DNA of 64,000 nucleotides from Streptomyces neyagawaensis (lineage in GTDB: Bacteria > Actinomycetota > Actinomycetes > Streptomycetales > Streptomycetaceae): assembly GCF_023516595.1 (NCBI RefSeq), contig NZ_JAMGBG010000050.1:1-64000 (forward strand), in the 5' to 3' direction. Numbering within the stretch: position 1 is the first letter of the stretch; each line of letters opens with the position of its first letter. Both the position numbers and the translations under genes were made by a program. The notes below the pieces were generated by a model. That model was not told where the DNA came from, made no database searches, and worked only from the letters and a program-made list of their open reading frames with translations. This document shows positions 32,448-40,940 of this stretch, piece by piece.

Positions 32448-33053
32448 ATGACCGTCGAAGACAGCGGCCCCCTCCTCACGCCCCTCGATCTCACCGCGCA
32501 GACCCGCGTCGTGGCCCGTCTCGTCCTCGCCGTGGGCGACGAGCGGCTCTCCGGCGCGACCCCCTGCCCCGCCTACGCCGTGCGGCACCTCCTCGGGCAT
32601 CTGCTCGGCCTCTCCGTCGCCTTCCGGGACGCGGCCCGCAAGGACCTGGGGCCCACGACAGACACCGACCCCGGCGCCTCCCTCCCCGACATCGGCCCCG
32701 ACTGGCGCGAGGCCCTGCCCCGGACGCTCGGCGAACTCGCGGAGGCCTGGCACGACCCGGCCGCCTGGACGGGTGACACCCGGGCGGGCGGCGTGCCGCT
32801 GCCGGGGTCCGTCGCCGGTGCCGTCGCCGTGAACGAACTCGTCGTGCACGGCTGGGACCTCGCCCGCGCCACCGGACAGGAGTACGAGCCGGACCCGGAC
32901 GCCCTGGCCGCCTCCCACGACTTCCTCGCCGCGTCGGTCGGCGACCCGAGCCGGGACAGCATTTTCGGCCCCGTCGTGGCCGTCCCGGACGACGCGCCCC
33001 TCCTCGACCGCGCCATCGGCCTGAGCGGACGCGACCCGAACTGGAAGGGGTAG
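32448..33053 (+). CDS. TIGR03086 / DinB-like metal-binding protein
   Basis: 201 residues, ATG at 32448. Four-helix DinB/MDMPI-type fold: N-terminal TPLDLTAQTRVVARLVLAV, ATPCPAYAVRHLLGHLLGLS (first metal His region) and NELVVHGWDLARATGQ (second metal His). These mycothiol-dependent maleylpyruvate isomerase relatives often act as metal-dependent transferases. No substrate can be inferred. Stands alone between two unrelated genes. Confidence 0.85.
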   Translation: MTVEDSGPLLTPLDLTAQTRVVARLVLAVGDERLSGATPCPAYAVRHLLGHLLGLSVAFRDAARKDLGPTTDTDPGASLPDIGPDWREALPRTLGELAEAWHDPAAWTGDTRAGGVPLPGSVAGAVAVNELVVHGWDLARATGQEYEPDPDALAASHDFLAASVGDPSRDSIFGPVVAVPDDAPLLDRAIGLSGRDPNWKG

Positions 33054-33119
33054 GCGCTCCCCAGACAGAACACGCGAAATCCGGCGCGGGCCCCCGCCCG
33101 CGTCCGTACGCTCCCCCAC

Positions 33120-33869
33120 ATGCCCCTGAGTCTCACCGTCCTCGGCACCGCCTCTCCGCATCCCCGACCTGGCCGGCCCGCCTCCGGGTATCTGCTGCGG
33201 GGCGGGGGCGCGGAGATATGGGTGGACGCCGGGTTCGGTACCTTCGCCGAGTTGCAGCGGCACACGGACCCCACGAGGCTCACGGCGATCTGGCTGTCCC
33301 ATCTGCACGCCGACCACTGCGCCGATCTGCTCGCCGCCGCGTACGGCTTCGCGTACGGCGGCCTCACCCTGCCCGCCCCGATCCCCGTCTACGCGCCCGA
33401 CGGCTGCGCGCAGCGGGTCGCGGGCTTCTTCGGCCGGCCGGACACCGCCTTCCTGAACAGCGTGTTCGAGTTCCGCCCGCTGTACGACGGGCACACCGCC
33501 CGGCACTGGAACCTCACCCTCACCGCGCGTGCCGTCGTCCACGACGCGGAGGCGTACGGGCTGCGCGCCGAGTGCCAGGGGCGGGTGTTCGCGTACTCCG
33601 GGGACAGCGGGCCGTGTGCCGCGCTCACTCACCTCGCGGGCAGCGCCGACCTCTTCCTGTGCGAGGCGGACGTCACCGCGCATCGTGAAGGCGAACCCCG
33701 GGTGCATCTCACGCCGGAGGAGGCCGGAACGTACGCCAAGGGAGCGAGCCGGCTGCTCGTCACTCATGTGGGACCCACGCTGACCAGGGAGGAAGCCGCC
33801 GGACGCGCGGCTGTGGCGTTCGGCGGGCCCACCGAGAGCGCGCGTGAAGGCGCCACCAGCATCGTGTGA
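33120..33869 (+). CDS. Metallo-beta-lactamase-fold hydrolase (RNase Z/phosphodiesterase-like)
   Basis: 249 residues. Zinc motif HLHADH at 61-66 with D65, further histidines in DAEAYG/VVHD, SGDSG (Asp ligand) and THVGPTLTREEA near the C-terminus. The first strand LTVLGTASPHP and ASGYLL are typical of the RNase Z-like subgroup. Cytoplasmic. The ATG follows a spacer of 66 bp after the DinB-like gene; a shared transcript is possible. Substrate unknown. Confidence 0.87.
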   Translation: MPLSLTVLGTASPHPRPGRPASGYLLRGGGAEIWVDAGFGTFAELQRHTDPTRLTAIWLSHLHADHCADLLAAAYGFAYGGLTLPAPIPVYAPDGCAQRVAGFFGRPDTAFLNSVFEFRPLYDGHTARHWNLTLTARAVVHDAEAYGLRAECQGRVFAYSGDSGPCAALTHLAGSADLFLCEADVTAHREGEPRVHLTPEEAGTYAKGASRLLVTHVGPTLTREEAAGRAAVAFGGPTESAREGATSIV

Positions 33870-33898
33870 CAGGCGCCACGGATTCTTTGCCGGAAGCA

Positions 33899-33958
33899 TT
33901 GACGAAACCCGACCCCCCTCCTACCTTCAACGCGTCGTACTTCGTACGTCATATATGA
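33899..33958 (+). promoter_or_regulatory. Promoter and operator of the GntR gene
   Basis: TTGACG (33899-33904), 17-bp spacer, TACCTT (33922-33927). Downstream, TCATATATGA at 33949-33958 is a perfect palindrome in an AT-rich patch, a probable autoregulatory operator for the FCD-type GntR protein encoded next. Confidence 0.55.
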
Positions 33959-34045
33959 GACGCGATACGCGAGATCGGATACGTGAGATGCCGGTTTCTT
34001 GTCCGGCGGCTCGCGGAGGGTCTCCGTGACATCGAGAGGCCGCGC

Positions 34046-34753
34046 ATGACCTCTGTGCCCACGCCGATCCCGTCCCGCACGCAGTTCGTGCTGGAGGGGA
34101 TCAAACACCGCATCCTCACCGGGCAGTTGACGCCGGGTCAGGCCCTGGTCGAGACCGAGTTGGCCGCGCAGTTCGGGGTGTCCAAGACTCCCGTGCGTGA
34201 GGCGCTGAAGACGCTGGCCGGCACCGGGCTCGTCGTGATGAGCCAGTACAAGGGCGTCACGGTGCGCATGGTGGACGCGGACATGGCGCGCGAGGTCTAC
34301 GACGTACGGCTGCTCCTGGAGCCGGAGGCCCTGCGCCGCTCGGTGCGGCGCGGCGCCTCGTGGGACGCGGCGAGCGACGCGCTGACCCGGGCCGACGAGG
34401 CCACGGACACCGCGGAGCGGTCCCTTGCGAACCGGGAGTTCCACCGCGCGCTCTACGTGCCCTGCGGCAATCCGCTGCTCGGCCGGATGCTCGACGAGGT
34501 GCGCGACCAGGCCGCCCTGGTCTCCGCCGTCGCCTGGGCCGCCGACCCCTCGTGGGAGCGGGAGGCCGCCGAGCACCGGGAAATTCTGCGGCTCGCCCTC
34601 GACGGCGACGCCGACGGCGCGGCGGCCGCCCTGCGCGCGCACATCGCCTCGTTCGTCGAGCGGGCCTTCCCGGCCGCCCACGACGGCGACGAGGGCCCGC
34701 CCGTCGGCCGGACCCGGAACGATCAGGGCACCCGGCCCCGCACCGCCCCGTAA
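34046..34753 (+). CDS. GntR family (FCD-type) regulator of the sugar-acid operon
   Basis: 235 residues, ATG at 34046 with GAGAGG upstream. Winged HTH at 8-75 (SRTQFVLEGIKHRILTGQL, then ELAAQFGVSKTPVREALKTL), FCD domain at about 82-205 with the ligand/metal residues (D in YDVRLLLEPEA, H in NREFHRALY and AAEHREI). It is followed 71 bp later by a DapA-family gene and an IlvD-family dehydratase, its likely targets, which suggests a sugar acid such as a galactonate or rhamnonate as inducer. Confidence 0.9.
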   Translation: MTSVPTPIPSRTQFVLEGIKHRILTGQLTPGQALVETELAAQFGVSKTPVREALKTLAGTGLVVMSQYKGVTVRMVDADMAREVYDVRLLLEPEALRRSVRRGASWDAASDALTRADEATDTAERSLANREFHRALYVPCGNPLLGRMLDEVRDQAALVSAVAWAADPSWEREAAEHREILRLALDGDADGAAAALRAHIASFVERAFPAAHDGDEGPPVGRTRNDQGTRPRTAP

Positions 34754-34824
34754 GCCCCGGATTCCACGAGGCCGCGGTCGCGCCGGGCGGCGGCCTCCGC
34801 GGTCCTCGCAGAGGAAGGTCATCC

Positions 34825-35736
34825 ATGAGCAGCGTGACGTTCGAGACCCAACGGACGGCTCTGGCCGACGTGGTGGCGATCCCGGTGACTCCGTTCGCCG
34901 AGGACGGCACCGTCGACCGGGGCGCCCATCGGGCCCTGCTGCGTCGGCTGCTCGACGGAGGCATCACCACCCTCACGCCCAACGGCAACACCGGCGAGTT
35001 CTACGCCCTCACCCCCGAGGAGCGGCGCCTGGTCACCGAGCTGACCCTGGACGAGGCCGGCGACCGCGCCGTGGTCCTGGTCGGCGTCGGACACGACATC
35101 CCGACCGCGGTCGCCTCCGCCGAGCACGCCCGCGCGGTCGGCGCCCGGATGGTGATGGTCCACCAGCCGGTCCACCCGTACGTCTCGCAGGGCGGCTGGG
35201 TCGACTACCACCGGGCCATCGCCGAGGCCGTGCCGGAGCTGGGTGTCGTGCCCTACATCCGCAACGCGCGGCTGTCCGGCGCCCGGCTCGCCGAACTCGC
35301 CGACGACTGCCCGAACGTGATCGGCGTGAAGTACGCCGTCCCGGACGCGGCGCGCTTCGCCGCCTTCGCCCGCGACGCCGGCCTGGACCGCTTCGTCTGG
35401 GTGGCCGGACTCGCCGAACCGTACGCGCCCTCGTACTTCTCGGCGGGCGCCACCGGCTTCACCTCGGGGCTCGTCAACGTCGCCCCGGCCGTCTCGCTGA
35501 ACATGAGGGAAGCGCTTCGATCGGGCGACTACCCGGCCGCCATGAAGGTCTGGGAGCAGATCCGCCGCTTCGAGGAACTGCGTTCCGCGAACGGCTCCGC
35601 CGACAACGTGGCCGTGGTCAAGGAGGCCCTCGCCTCGCTCGGCCTGTGCCGCCGGGACGTCCGGGCGCCCAGCAAGCTCCTGCCCGAGGACGAGCGGGCC
35701 GAGGTCGCCTCCATCGCCGCCGGGTGGTCGATATGA
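34825..35736 (+). CDS. DapA-family aldolase/dehydratase for a 2-keto-3-deoxy sugar acid
   Basis: 303 residues, ATG at 34825 with GAGGAAGG. TIM-barrel with TPNGNTGEFYAL (pyruvate-binding segment), Tyr in VVPYIRN, Schiff-base Lys in VIGVKYAVPD. The PNGNTGEF form and the adjacent dehydratase point to a 2-keto-3-deoxy sugar-acid lyase rather than DapA. Its stop overlaps the ATG of the dehydratase. The exact substrate (pentonate or hexonate) is inference. Confidence 0.85.
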   Translation: MSSVTFETQRTALADVVAIPVTPFAEDGTVDRGAHRALLRRLLDGGITTLTPNGNTGEFYALTPEERRLVTELTLDEAGDRAVVLVGVGHDIPTAVASAEHARAVGARMVMVHQPVHPYVSQGGWVDYHRAIAEAVPELGVVPYIRNARLSGARLAELADDCPNVIGVKYAVPDAARFAAFARDAGLDRFVWVAGLAEPYAPSYFSAGATGFTSGLVNVAPAVSLNMREALRSGDYPAAMKVWEQIRRFEELRSANGSADNVAVVKEALASLGLCRRDVRAPSKLLPEDERAEVASIAAGWSI

Positions 35737-35804
35737 CGAAGCCGATCGATATGACGAAGCCGGCCGATATGACGAAGCCGGCCGACATGACGAAGCCGGC
35801 CGAC
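35733..35804 (+). repeat. Four 18-bp tandem repeats spanning the start of the dehydratase gene
   Basis: ATGACGAAGCCGGCCGAT-type units at 35733, 35751, 35769 and 35787, with a fifth decayed unit to 35822. Each unit starts with ATG and encodes MTKPAD, so each could serve as a start codon. Confidence 0.9.
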
Positions 35805-37535
35805 ACGAGGAAGCCGGCTGAACTCCGCAGCCACCAGTGGTACGGCAGCGGCGTCTCGTCGGGGCTGCGCGCCTTCAGCCACCGCGCCCGCACCCGCCAG
35901 CTCGGCTATCTGCCCGAGGAGCACCTGGGCAAGCCGGTCATCGCGATCCTGAACACCTGGTCGGACATCAACCCCTGCCACGTCCACCTGCGGGACCGCG
36001 CGCAGGCGGTCAAGCGGGGCGTGTGGCAGGCGGGTGGCTTCCCGCTGGAGTTCCCGGTCTCCACTCTCTCGGAGACCTTCCAGAAGCCGACCCCGATGCT
36101 CTACCGCAACATGCTCGCGATGGAGACCGAGGAATTACTCCGCTCGTACCCGGTCGACGGGGCCGTGCTGATGGGCGGCTGCGACAAGTCCACACCCGCC
36201 CTCCTGATGGGCGCCGCCAGCGTCGACCTGCCGACGGTGTTCGTGCCCGCCGGGCCCATGCTGCCGGGGCACTGGCGCACCGAGGTCCTCGGCTCCGGCA
36301 CCGACATGTGGAAGTACTGGGACGACCGGCGCGCCGGGCTCATCGGCGACTGCGAGATGATCGAACTGGAGTCCGGTCTCGCCCGTTCGCCCGGTCACTG
36401 CATGACGATGGGCACGGCCTCCACGCTCACCGCCGCCGCCGAGGCCCTCGGGGTCACGGTGCCCGGAGCGTCGAGCATCCCGGCCGTCGACTCCGGGCAC
36501 GACCGGATGGCGGCCAAGTCCGGCCTGCGGATCGTCGAACTGGTCCACCAGGACCGCAAGCTGAGCGACATCCTCACCGCCGACGCCTTCGAGGACGCCG
36601 TCACCACCGTCCTCGGGCTCGGCGGCTCCACCAACGCGGTCATCCACCTCATCGCCATGGCAGGCCGCGCGGGCGTCAGGCTCACCCTGGACGACTTCGA
36701 CCGCATCGCCCGCACGGTCCCGGTGCTGGCCGATGTCCGTCCCGGCGGTCGGACGTACCTGATGGAGGACTTCCACTTCGCGGGAGGTCTGCCCGGGTTC
36801 CTCTCCCGGATCACCGACCTGCTGCACCTGGACCGGCCGACCGTCTCCCACGACACGCTGCGCGAGCAGCTCGACGGCGCGCTCGTCCACAACGACGCCG
36901 TGATCCGCACCCGCGACAACCCGGTCGCCGCCGAGGGCGGGGTCGCCGTCCTGCGCGGCAACCTCTGCCCCGACGGCGCGGTCATCAAGCACATCGCCGC
37001 CGAGCGGCACCTGCTCAAGCACACCGGTCCCGCGGTCGTCTTCGACGACTACCGGACCATGCAGCGCACCATCAACGACCCGTCGCTAGGCATCACCGCC
37101 GACAGCGTCCTCGTCCTGCGCAACTCCGGCCCCAAGGGCGGCCCCGGCATGCCCGAGTACGGGATGCTGCCCATCCCCGACCACCTGCTGAAGCAGGGCG
37201 TACGGGACATGGTGCGGATATCCGACGCCCGGATGAGCGGCACGAGTTACGGCGCCTGCGTGCTGCACGTCGCGCCGGAGTCGTACATCGGGGGCCCGCT
37301 CGCCCTGGTCCGCACCGGCGACCCGATCACCCTCGACGTCGAGGCGCGCACCCTCCATCTCCACGTGGACGACGAGGAGTTGGAGCGCCGCCGAGCGGAG
37401 TGGACCGAGCCGCCCACGCGCTACGAACGCGGCTACGGCGCCCTCTACAACGACCAGATCACCCAGGCCGACACCGGCTGCGACTTCGAGTTCCTGGCCA
37501 GACCGGGCAAGGTCCCGGACCCCTACGCGGGCTGA
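35733..37535 (+). CDS. IlvD/Edd family sugar-acid dehydratase
   Basis: 600 residues from the first of four in-frame ATGs. [2Fe-2S] cluster ligands C82 (SDINPCH), C150 (GGCDKSTPA) and C223 (GHCMTMGTAS) are intact, and the C-terminal swivelling domain (about 400-600, with RNSGPKGGPGMPEYG and SDARMSGTSYG) is complete. Sequence type fits arabinonate/xylonate/galactonate dehydratases rather than dihydroxy-acid dehydratase. Works before the coupled DapA-family enzyme. The N-terminus is unusual: MTKP(A/I)D is repeated four times. Confidence 0.88.
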   Translation: MTKPIDMTKPADMTKPADMTKPADTRKPAELRSHQWYGSGVSSGLRAFSHRARTRQLGYLPEEHLGKPVIAILNTWSDINPCHVHLRDRAQAVKRGVWQAGGFPLEFPVSTLSETFQKPTPMLYRNMLAMETEELLRSYPVDGAVLMGGCDKSTPALLMGAASVDLPTVFVPAGPMLPGHWRTEVLGSGTDMWKYWDDRRAGLIGDCEMIELESGLARSPGHCMTMGTASTLTAAAEALGVTVPGASSIPAVDSGHDRMAAKSGLRIVELVHQDRKLSDILTADAFEDAVTTVLGLGGSTNAVIHLIAMAGRAGVRLTLDDFDRIARTVPVLADVRPGGRTYLMEDFHFAGGLPGFLSRITDLLHLDRPTVSHDTLREQLDGALVHNDAVIRTRDNPVAAEGGVAVLRGNLCPDGAVIKHIAAERHLLKHTGPAVVFDDYRTMQRTINDPSLGITADSVLVLRNSGPKGGPGMPEYGMLPIPDHLLKQGVRDMVRISDARMSGTSYGACVLHVAPESYIGGPLALVRTGDPITLDVEARTLHLHVDDEELERRRAEWTEPPTRYERGYGALYNDQITQADTGCDFEFLARPGKVPDPYAG

Positions 37536-37561
37536 CCGCTCCGACGCCGGGTGCCTTCGCA

Positions 37562-37583
37562 AGGGGCGCGGGGAACTGCGCGA
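37562..37583 (-). repeat. 22-bp dispersed repeat (reverse orientation)
   Basis: Exact reverse complement of the copy at 15419-15440, directly after the dehydratase gene, in the gap before the sugar transporter. Confidence 0.85.
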
Positions 37584-37663
37584 CAAGCCCCCACGCACCC
37601 GCAGACGCCACTCCACAGCAAGCCGCACACCCCGTTCCGCGCACCACCCCCTCTGGCCAGCGA

Positions 37664-37675
37664 GAAAGCGCTTCC
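37664..37675. promoter_or_regulatory. LacI-type operator upstream of the sugar transporter
   Basis: GAAAGCGCTTCC, with the palindromic core AAGCGCTT, lies 47 bp before the permease start. This is the classical LacI/GalR-family half-site arrangement (consensus near TGGAAGCGCTTCCA). No LacI-family gene is in the window, so the regulator would be encoded elsewhere. Confidence 0.5.
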
Positions 37676-37721
37676 TGTACGACAACGCACCACGACGCCA
37701 CCCAGAAACGGAGCCCCAGTC

Positions 37722-38642
37722 ATGGCCCAAGCCGCAGCCGTGGCGAAACCGCCCGCGCCACCCCGGCGGAGCCGTGCCTCGCTGCCCTACCTGCTGATCA
37801 CCCCGGCCGCCCTGCTCATGCTGGGCTTCATCGCCTACCCGGTCGTCAGCGTCTTCTCCTACAGCCTCCAGCACTACAACCCCACCAAGCCCTGGCGGAA
37901 CGGCTTCGCCGGCATCGACAACTTCGTCCACGCCTTCACCGAGGACCCGCTGTTCTGGGACACCCTCGTCTTCAGCGCCCAATGGGTCGTCGTCGAGGTC
38001 GGGCTCCAGCTGCTGTTCGGCCTCGCGCTGGCTCTGATCGTCAACCAGACGTTCGTCGGCCGGGCCCTCGGCCGCGCCCTCGTCTTCTCGCCGTGGGCCG
38101 TCTCCGGCGTCCTCACCTCCGCGATCTGGGTGCTCCTCTACAACTCCCAGACGGGCATCACCCGTTACCTCGCTGACATCGGCATCGGCGAGTACGGCAC
38201 CAGCTGGCTCTCCGACACCTCCACCGTCTTCTCGGCGGCGGTCGTCGCCGACCTGTGGCGCGGTGTCCCCTTCTTCGCGATCCTCATCCTCGCCGACCTC
38301 CAGTCCATCCCGAAGGACCTCTACGAGGCCGCCGAGGTCGACGGCGCGAGCCGCGTCCGGCAGTTCTTCCACATCACGCTGCCGCACCTGAAGGACGCGA
38401 TCATCCTCTCCACGCTGCTGCGCGCGGTGTGGGAGTTCAACAACGTCGACCTCCTCTACACCCTGACCGGCGGCGGCCCTGCGGGGGAGACCACCACCCT
38501 CCCGCTGTACATCGCCAACACCTCGGTCGACGCCCACAACTTCGGCTACGCGTCCGCCCTGACCACGGTCGCGTTCGTGATCCTGCTCTTCTGCTCGATG
38601 GTCCATCTGCGGCTGAGCAAGTTCGGAGGCGAGTCCAAGTGA
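37722..38642 (+). CDS. Sugar ABC transporter permease, MalF-type
   Basis: 306 residues, ATG at 37722. Six membrane spans after a 22-residue Ala/Pro/Arg N-terminus; EAA loop at about 205-230 (PKDLYEAAEVDGASRVRQFF). First gene of the pectin-linked operon that reaches 48.4 kb; likely imports oligogalacturonide or rhamnogalacturonan fragments. The ATPase is absent here. Confidence 0.9.
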   Translation: MAQAAAVAKPPAPPRRSRASLPYLLITPAALLMLGFIAYPVVSVFSYSLQHYNPTKPWRNGFAGIDNFVHAFTEDPLFWDTLVFSAQWVVVEVGLQLLFGLALALIVNQTFVGRALGRALVFSPWAVSGVLTSAIWVLLYNSQTGITRYLADIGIGEYGTSWLSDTSTVFSAAVVADLWRGVPFFAILILADLQSIPKDLYEAAEVDGASRVRQFFHITLPHLKDAIILSTLLRAVWEFNNVDLLYTLTGGGPAGETTTLPLYIANTSVDAHNFGYASALTTVAFVILLFCSMVHLRLSKFGGESK

Positions 38643-39541
38643 TCACCAAGGACGCCGAGAAGGTCGCTCCGGTGACACCCGCGCCGGTGGCCGAGGTGCC
38701 CCCGCGGCGGCCCCGCAGGCAGCACCGCGCCTGGGACGAGGTGCCCCGCTGGCAGATCTATCTGCCCCTGTCGGTCTACCTCGTCTTCACCCTCGTCCCG
38801 TTCTACTGGATCCTGCTGTTCGCGCTCCGCAGGCCCGGCTCGACCTCGCTCGTGCCGTGGCCCCTCACCTTCGAGCACTTCGAGAAGGTGTGGAACGAGC
38901 GCAGCTTCGGCACCTACTTCCAGAACAGCGTGCTCGTCGGGGTCGTCACCCTGCTGATGACCACGCTCGTCGCCCTCGCCGGCGGCTACGCCCTCGCCCG
39001 CTTCGACTTCAGGATCAAGCGCGGCTTCATGCTGGCGCTGCTGTGCTCCCAGTTCGTCCCGGGCGCACTGCTCCTCGTACCGCTGTTCCAGATCTTCGCC
39101 GAGCTGCGGATGATCAACTCGCTCGGCAGTGTCATCCTCGCCGAGACGGTGTTCCAGCTGCCGCTGTCGATCATCCTGATCAGCACCTTCATCAAGAACG
39201 TGCCGTATGCGCTGGAGGAGGCGGCCTGGGTCGACGGCTGCGACCGGTTCACCGCGTTCCGGGTGGTCGTGCTGCCGCTGCTGCGGCCCGGTCTGATCGC
39301 CGTCGGCTCCTTCGCCTTCGTGCACTCCTGGAACCACTTCCTGTTCGCGCTGATGTTCCTCAGCAACCAGGAGAAGCAGACCATCCCGGTCGGCCTGAAC
39401 ACCCTGCTCAGCGCCGACAGCGTCGACCTGGGCGCGCTCGCCGCGGGCGGCATCATCGCCGCGGTCCCGGTCGTCATCGTCTTCGCCTTCATCCAGAAGT
39501 GGCTGATCACCGGCTTCAGCGCGGGGGCGGTGAAGGGATGA
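38639..39541 (+). CDS. Sugar ABC transporter permease, MalG-type
   Basis: 300 residues from a GTG overlapping the previous stop (GTGA). Cytoplasmic N-terminus of about 35 residues, six membrane spans, EAA loop at about 190-215 (PYALEEAAWVDGCDRFTAFR). Partner of the preceding permease. Confidence 0.9.
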   Translation: MITKDAEKVAPVTPAPVAEVPPRRPRRQHRAWDEVPRWQIYLPLSVYLVFTLVPFYWILLFALRRPGSTSLVPWPLTFEHFEKVWNERSFGTYFQNSVLVGVVTLLMTTLVALAGGYALARFDFRIKRGFMLALLCSQFVPGALLLVPLFQIFAELRMINSLGSVILAETVFQLPLSIILISTFIKNVPYALEEAAWVDGCDRFTAFRVVVLPLLRPGLIAVGSFAFVHSWNHFLFALMFLSNQEKQTIPVGLNTLLSADSVDLGALAAGGIIAAVPVVIVFAFIQKWLITGFSAGAVKG

Positions 39542-39765
39542 GCAACCGAAGGAGAGGTCCCTGCCTCGTCGCGCTCGCCGGGATGCGGGGTTCCACCGCC
39601 GACGCCGCCCATGTCCTCACCGTGCGCAACGCGCACAACTCCGGCAGCGAGCGCGATCTCACGGCCGACGTCGGCCGGGCGCCTACCCTGCACCAGAAGA
39701 TCGACAGCGCCGGGCGGGCCGACCGAAAGGTGGCGCGCGGCGCGGGCGCAGGGAGGATCCCATGA
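39538..39765 (+). CDS. Small ORF of 75 aa coupled on both sides
   Basis: Starts in the ATGA overlap with the permease stop and ends in an ATGA overlap with the next gene's start, so it would be read as a translational bridge. Codon use in the middle is strongly GC3-biased like a real gene. The protein is basic with no recognisable domain or signal. It could be a remnant of a decayed gene or only a coupling ORF. Confidence 0.4.
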   Translation: MSNRRRGPCLVALAGMRGSTADAAHVLTVRNAHNSGSERDLTADVGRAPTLHQKIDSAGRADRKVARGAGAGRIP

Positions 39766-40940
39766 ACCACACCACCGCTTACGACACCCCGATCCCGCTC
39801 GTCCTCGCGGGCGCCCGCGGCCACGGACGCTGGCACCTGGAGAACATCCGCCGCCTGGCGGACAAGGGGATCGTCCGCCTCGTCGGCGTCTGCGAGCTGA
39901 CCCCGCTCGCCGCGGACGAGATCCCGGACGGCCTCGGCACCCCCGAGCAGTCCGCCGACTTCGGCGCGCTCCTCGACTCCACCGGCGCCGCGATCGCCGT
40001 GATCTGCACCCCGATCCCGACCCACACCGACCTGGCGCTGGCGGCGGCCGAGCGGGGCGTGCACATCCTGCTGGAGAAGCCCCCGGCCCCGTCGTACGCC
40101 GAGTTCCGCAGGATGGCGGACGGGGTGGCCGCCGCCGGAGTCGTCTGCCAGATCGGCTTCCAGTCGCTGGGCTCGCACGCGGTGCCCGCGATCCGCCAGA
40201 TGATCGCGGACGGACTGATCGGCGAGGTCACCGGCATCGGCGGCGCCGGCGCCTGGGCCCGCGCCGAGGCGTACTACCGGCGGGCGCCCTGGGCGGGCAA
40301 GCGCCGCCTGAACGGTGTCGACGTGATCGACGGGGCGCTCACCAACCCCCTCGCACACGCCGTCGCCACCGGCCTCGCCCTCGGTGACGCGGGCCGCGCC
40401 GAGGACGTCGCCGCCATCGAGACCGAGCTGCTGCGGGCCAACGACATCGAGTCCGACGACACCTCCTGTGTGCGGATCACCACCGCCCGCGGCGGCCGGA
40501 TCACCGTCGCGGCCACGCTGTGCGCGGAACACCCCGACGAGCCGTACAACGTGGTCCACGGCACCAGCGGGCGGATCACCTTCTGGTACAAGCAGGACCG
40601 CGTGCTCGTCCAGCGGGCCGGACACGGCCCCGAGGAGATCGAGTACGGCCACACCGACCTGCTGGAGAACCTGGTCGACCATCTCGTCGACGGGGCCGAC
40701 CTGTTGGTCCCGCCGGACACCACCGGCGCGTTCATGAAGGTCGTCGAGGCCATCCGCACCGCCCCCGACCCCCGTGCGCTCCCGGCCGGCGCCTGGCACC
40801 TGCTGCCCGAGGAGGACCGCAGGGTCGTCGACGGCATCGACGCCCTGGTCACGGCCGCCGCCGACGACCTCGCCCTCTACTCCGAACTGGGCGCCCCCTG
40901 GGCGCTCCCCGAGCCACCGGCGAACGAGGTGAGTACCTGA
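39762..40940 (+). CDS. Gfo/Idh/MocA family NAD(P)-dependent oxidoreductase
   Basis: 392 residues. N-terminal Rossmann fold (VLAGARGHGRWHLENIRR, then the CTPIPTHTDLALAAAERGVHI segment) with the family's EKPPAPS motif (EKP lysine), and the C-terminal beta-sheet substrate domain with RLNGVDVIDGALTNPLAHAV. It oxidises or reduces a sugar or sugar acid, probably the unsaturated or deoxy product of pectin depolymerisation; the substrate is inferred only from context. Confidence 0.88.
   Translation: MNHTTAYDTPIPLVLAGARGHGRWHLENIRRLADKGIVRLVGVCELTPLAADEIPDGLGTPEQSADFGALLDSTGAAIAVICTPIPTHTDLALAAAERGVHILLEKPPAPSYAEFRRMADGVAAAGVVCQIGFQSLGSHAVPAIRQMIADGLIGEVTGIGGAGAWARAEAYYRRAPWAGKRRLNGVDVIDGALTNPLAHAVATGLALGDAGRAEDVAAIETELLRANDIESDDTSCVRITTARGGRITVAATLCAEHPDEPYNVVHGTSGRITFWYKQDRVLVQRAGHGPEEIEYGHTDLLENLVDHLVDGADLLVPPDTTGAFMKVVEAIRTAPDPRALPAGAWHLLPEEDRRVVDGIDALVTAAADDLALYSELGAPWALPEPPANEVST

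Noticed and set aside
35509..35518. GAAGCGCTTC as a LacI-type operator
   Set aside because: It lies inside the DapA-family coding sequence (encoding EALR) far from any start; probably chance, although roadblock control cannot be excluded.
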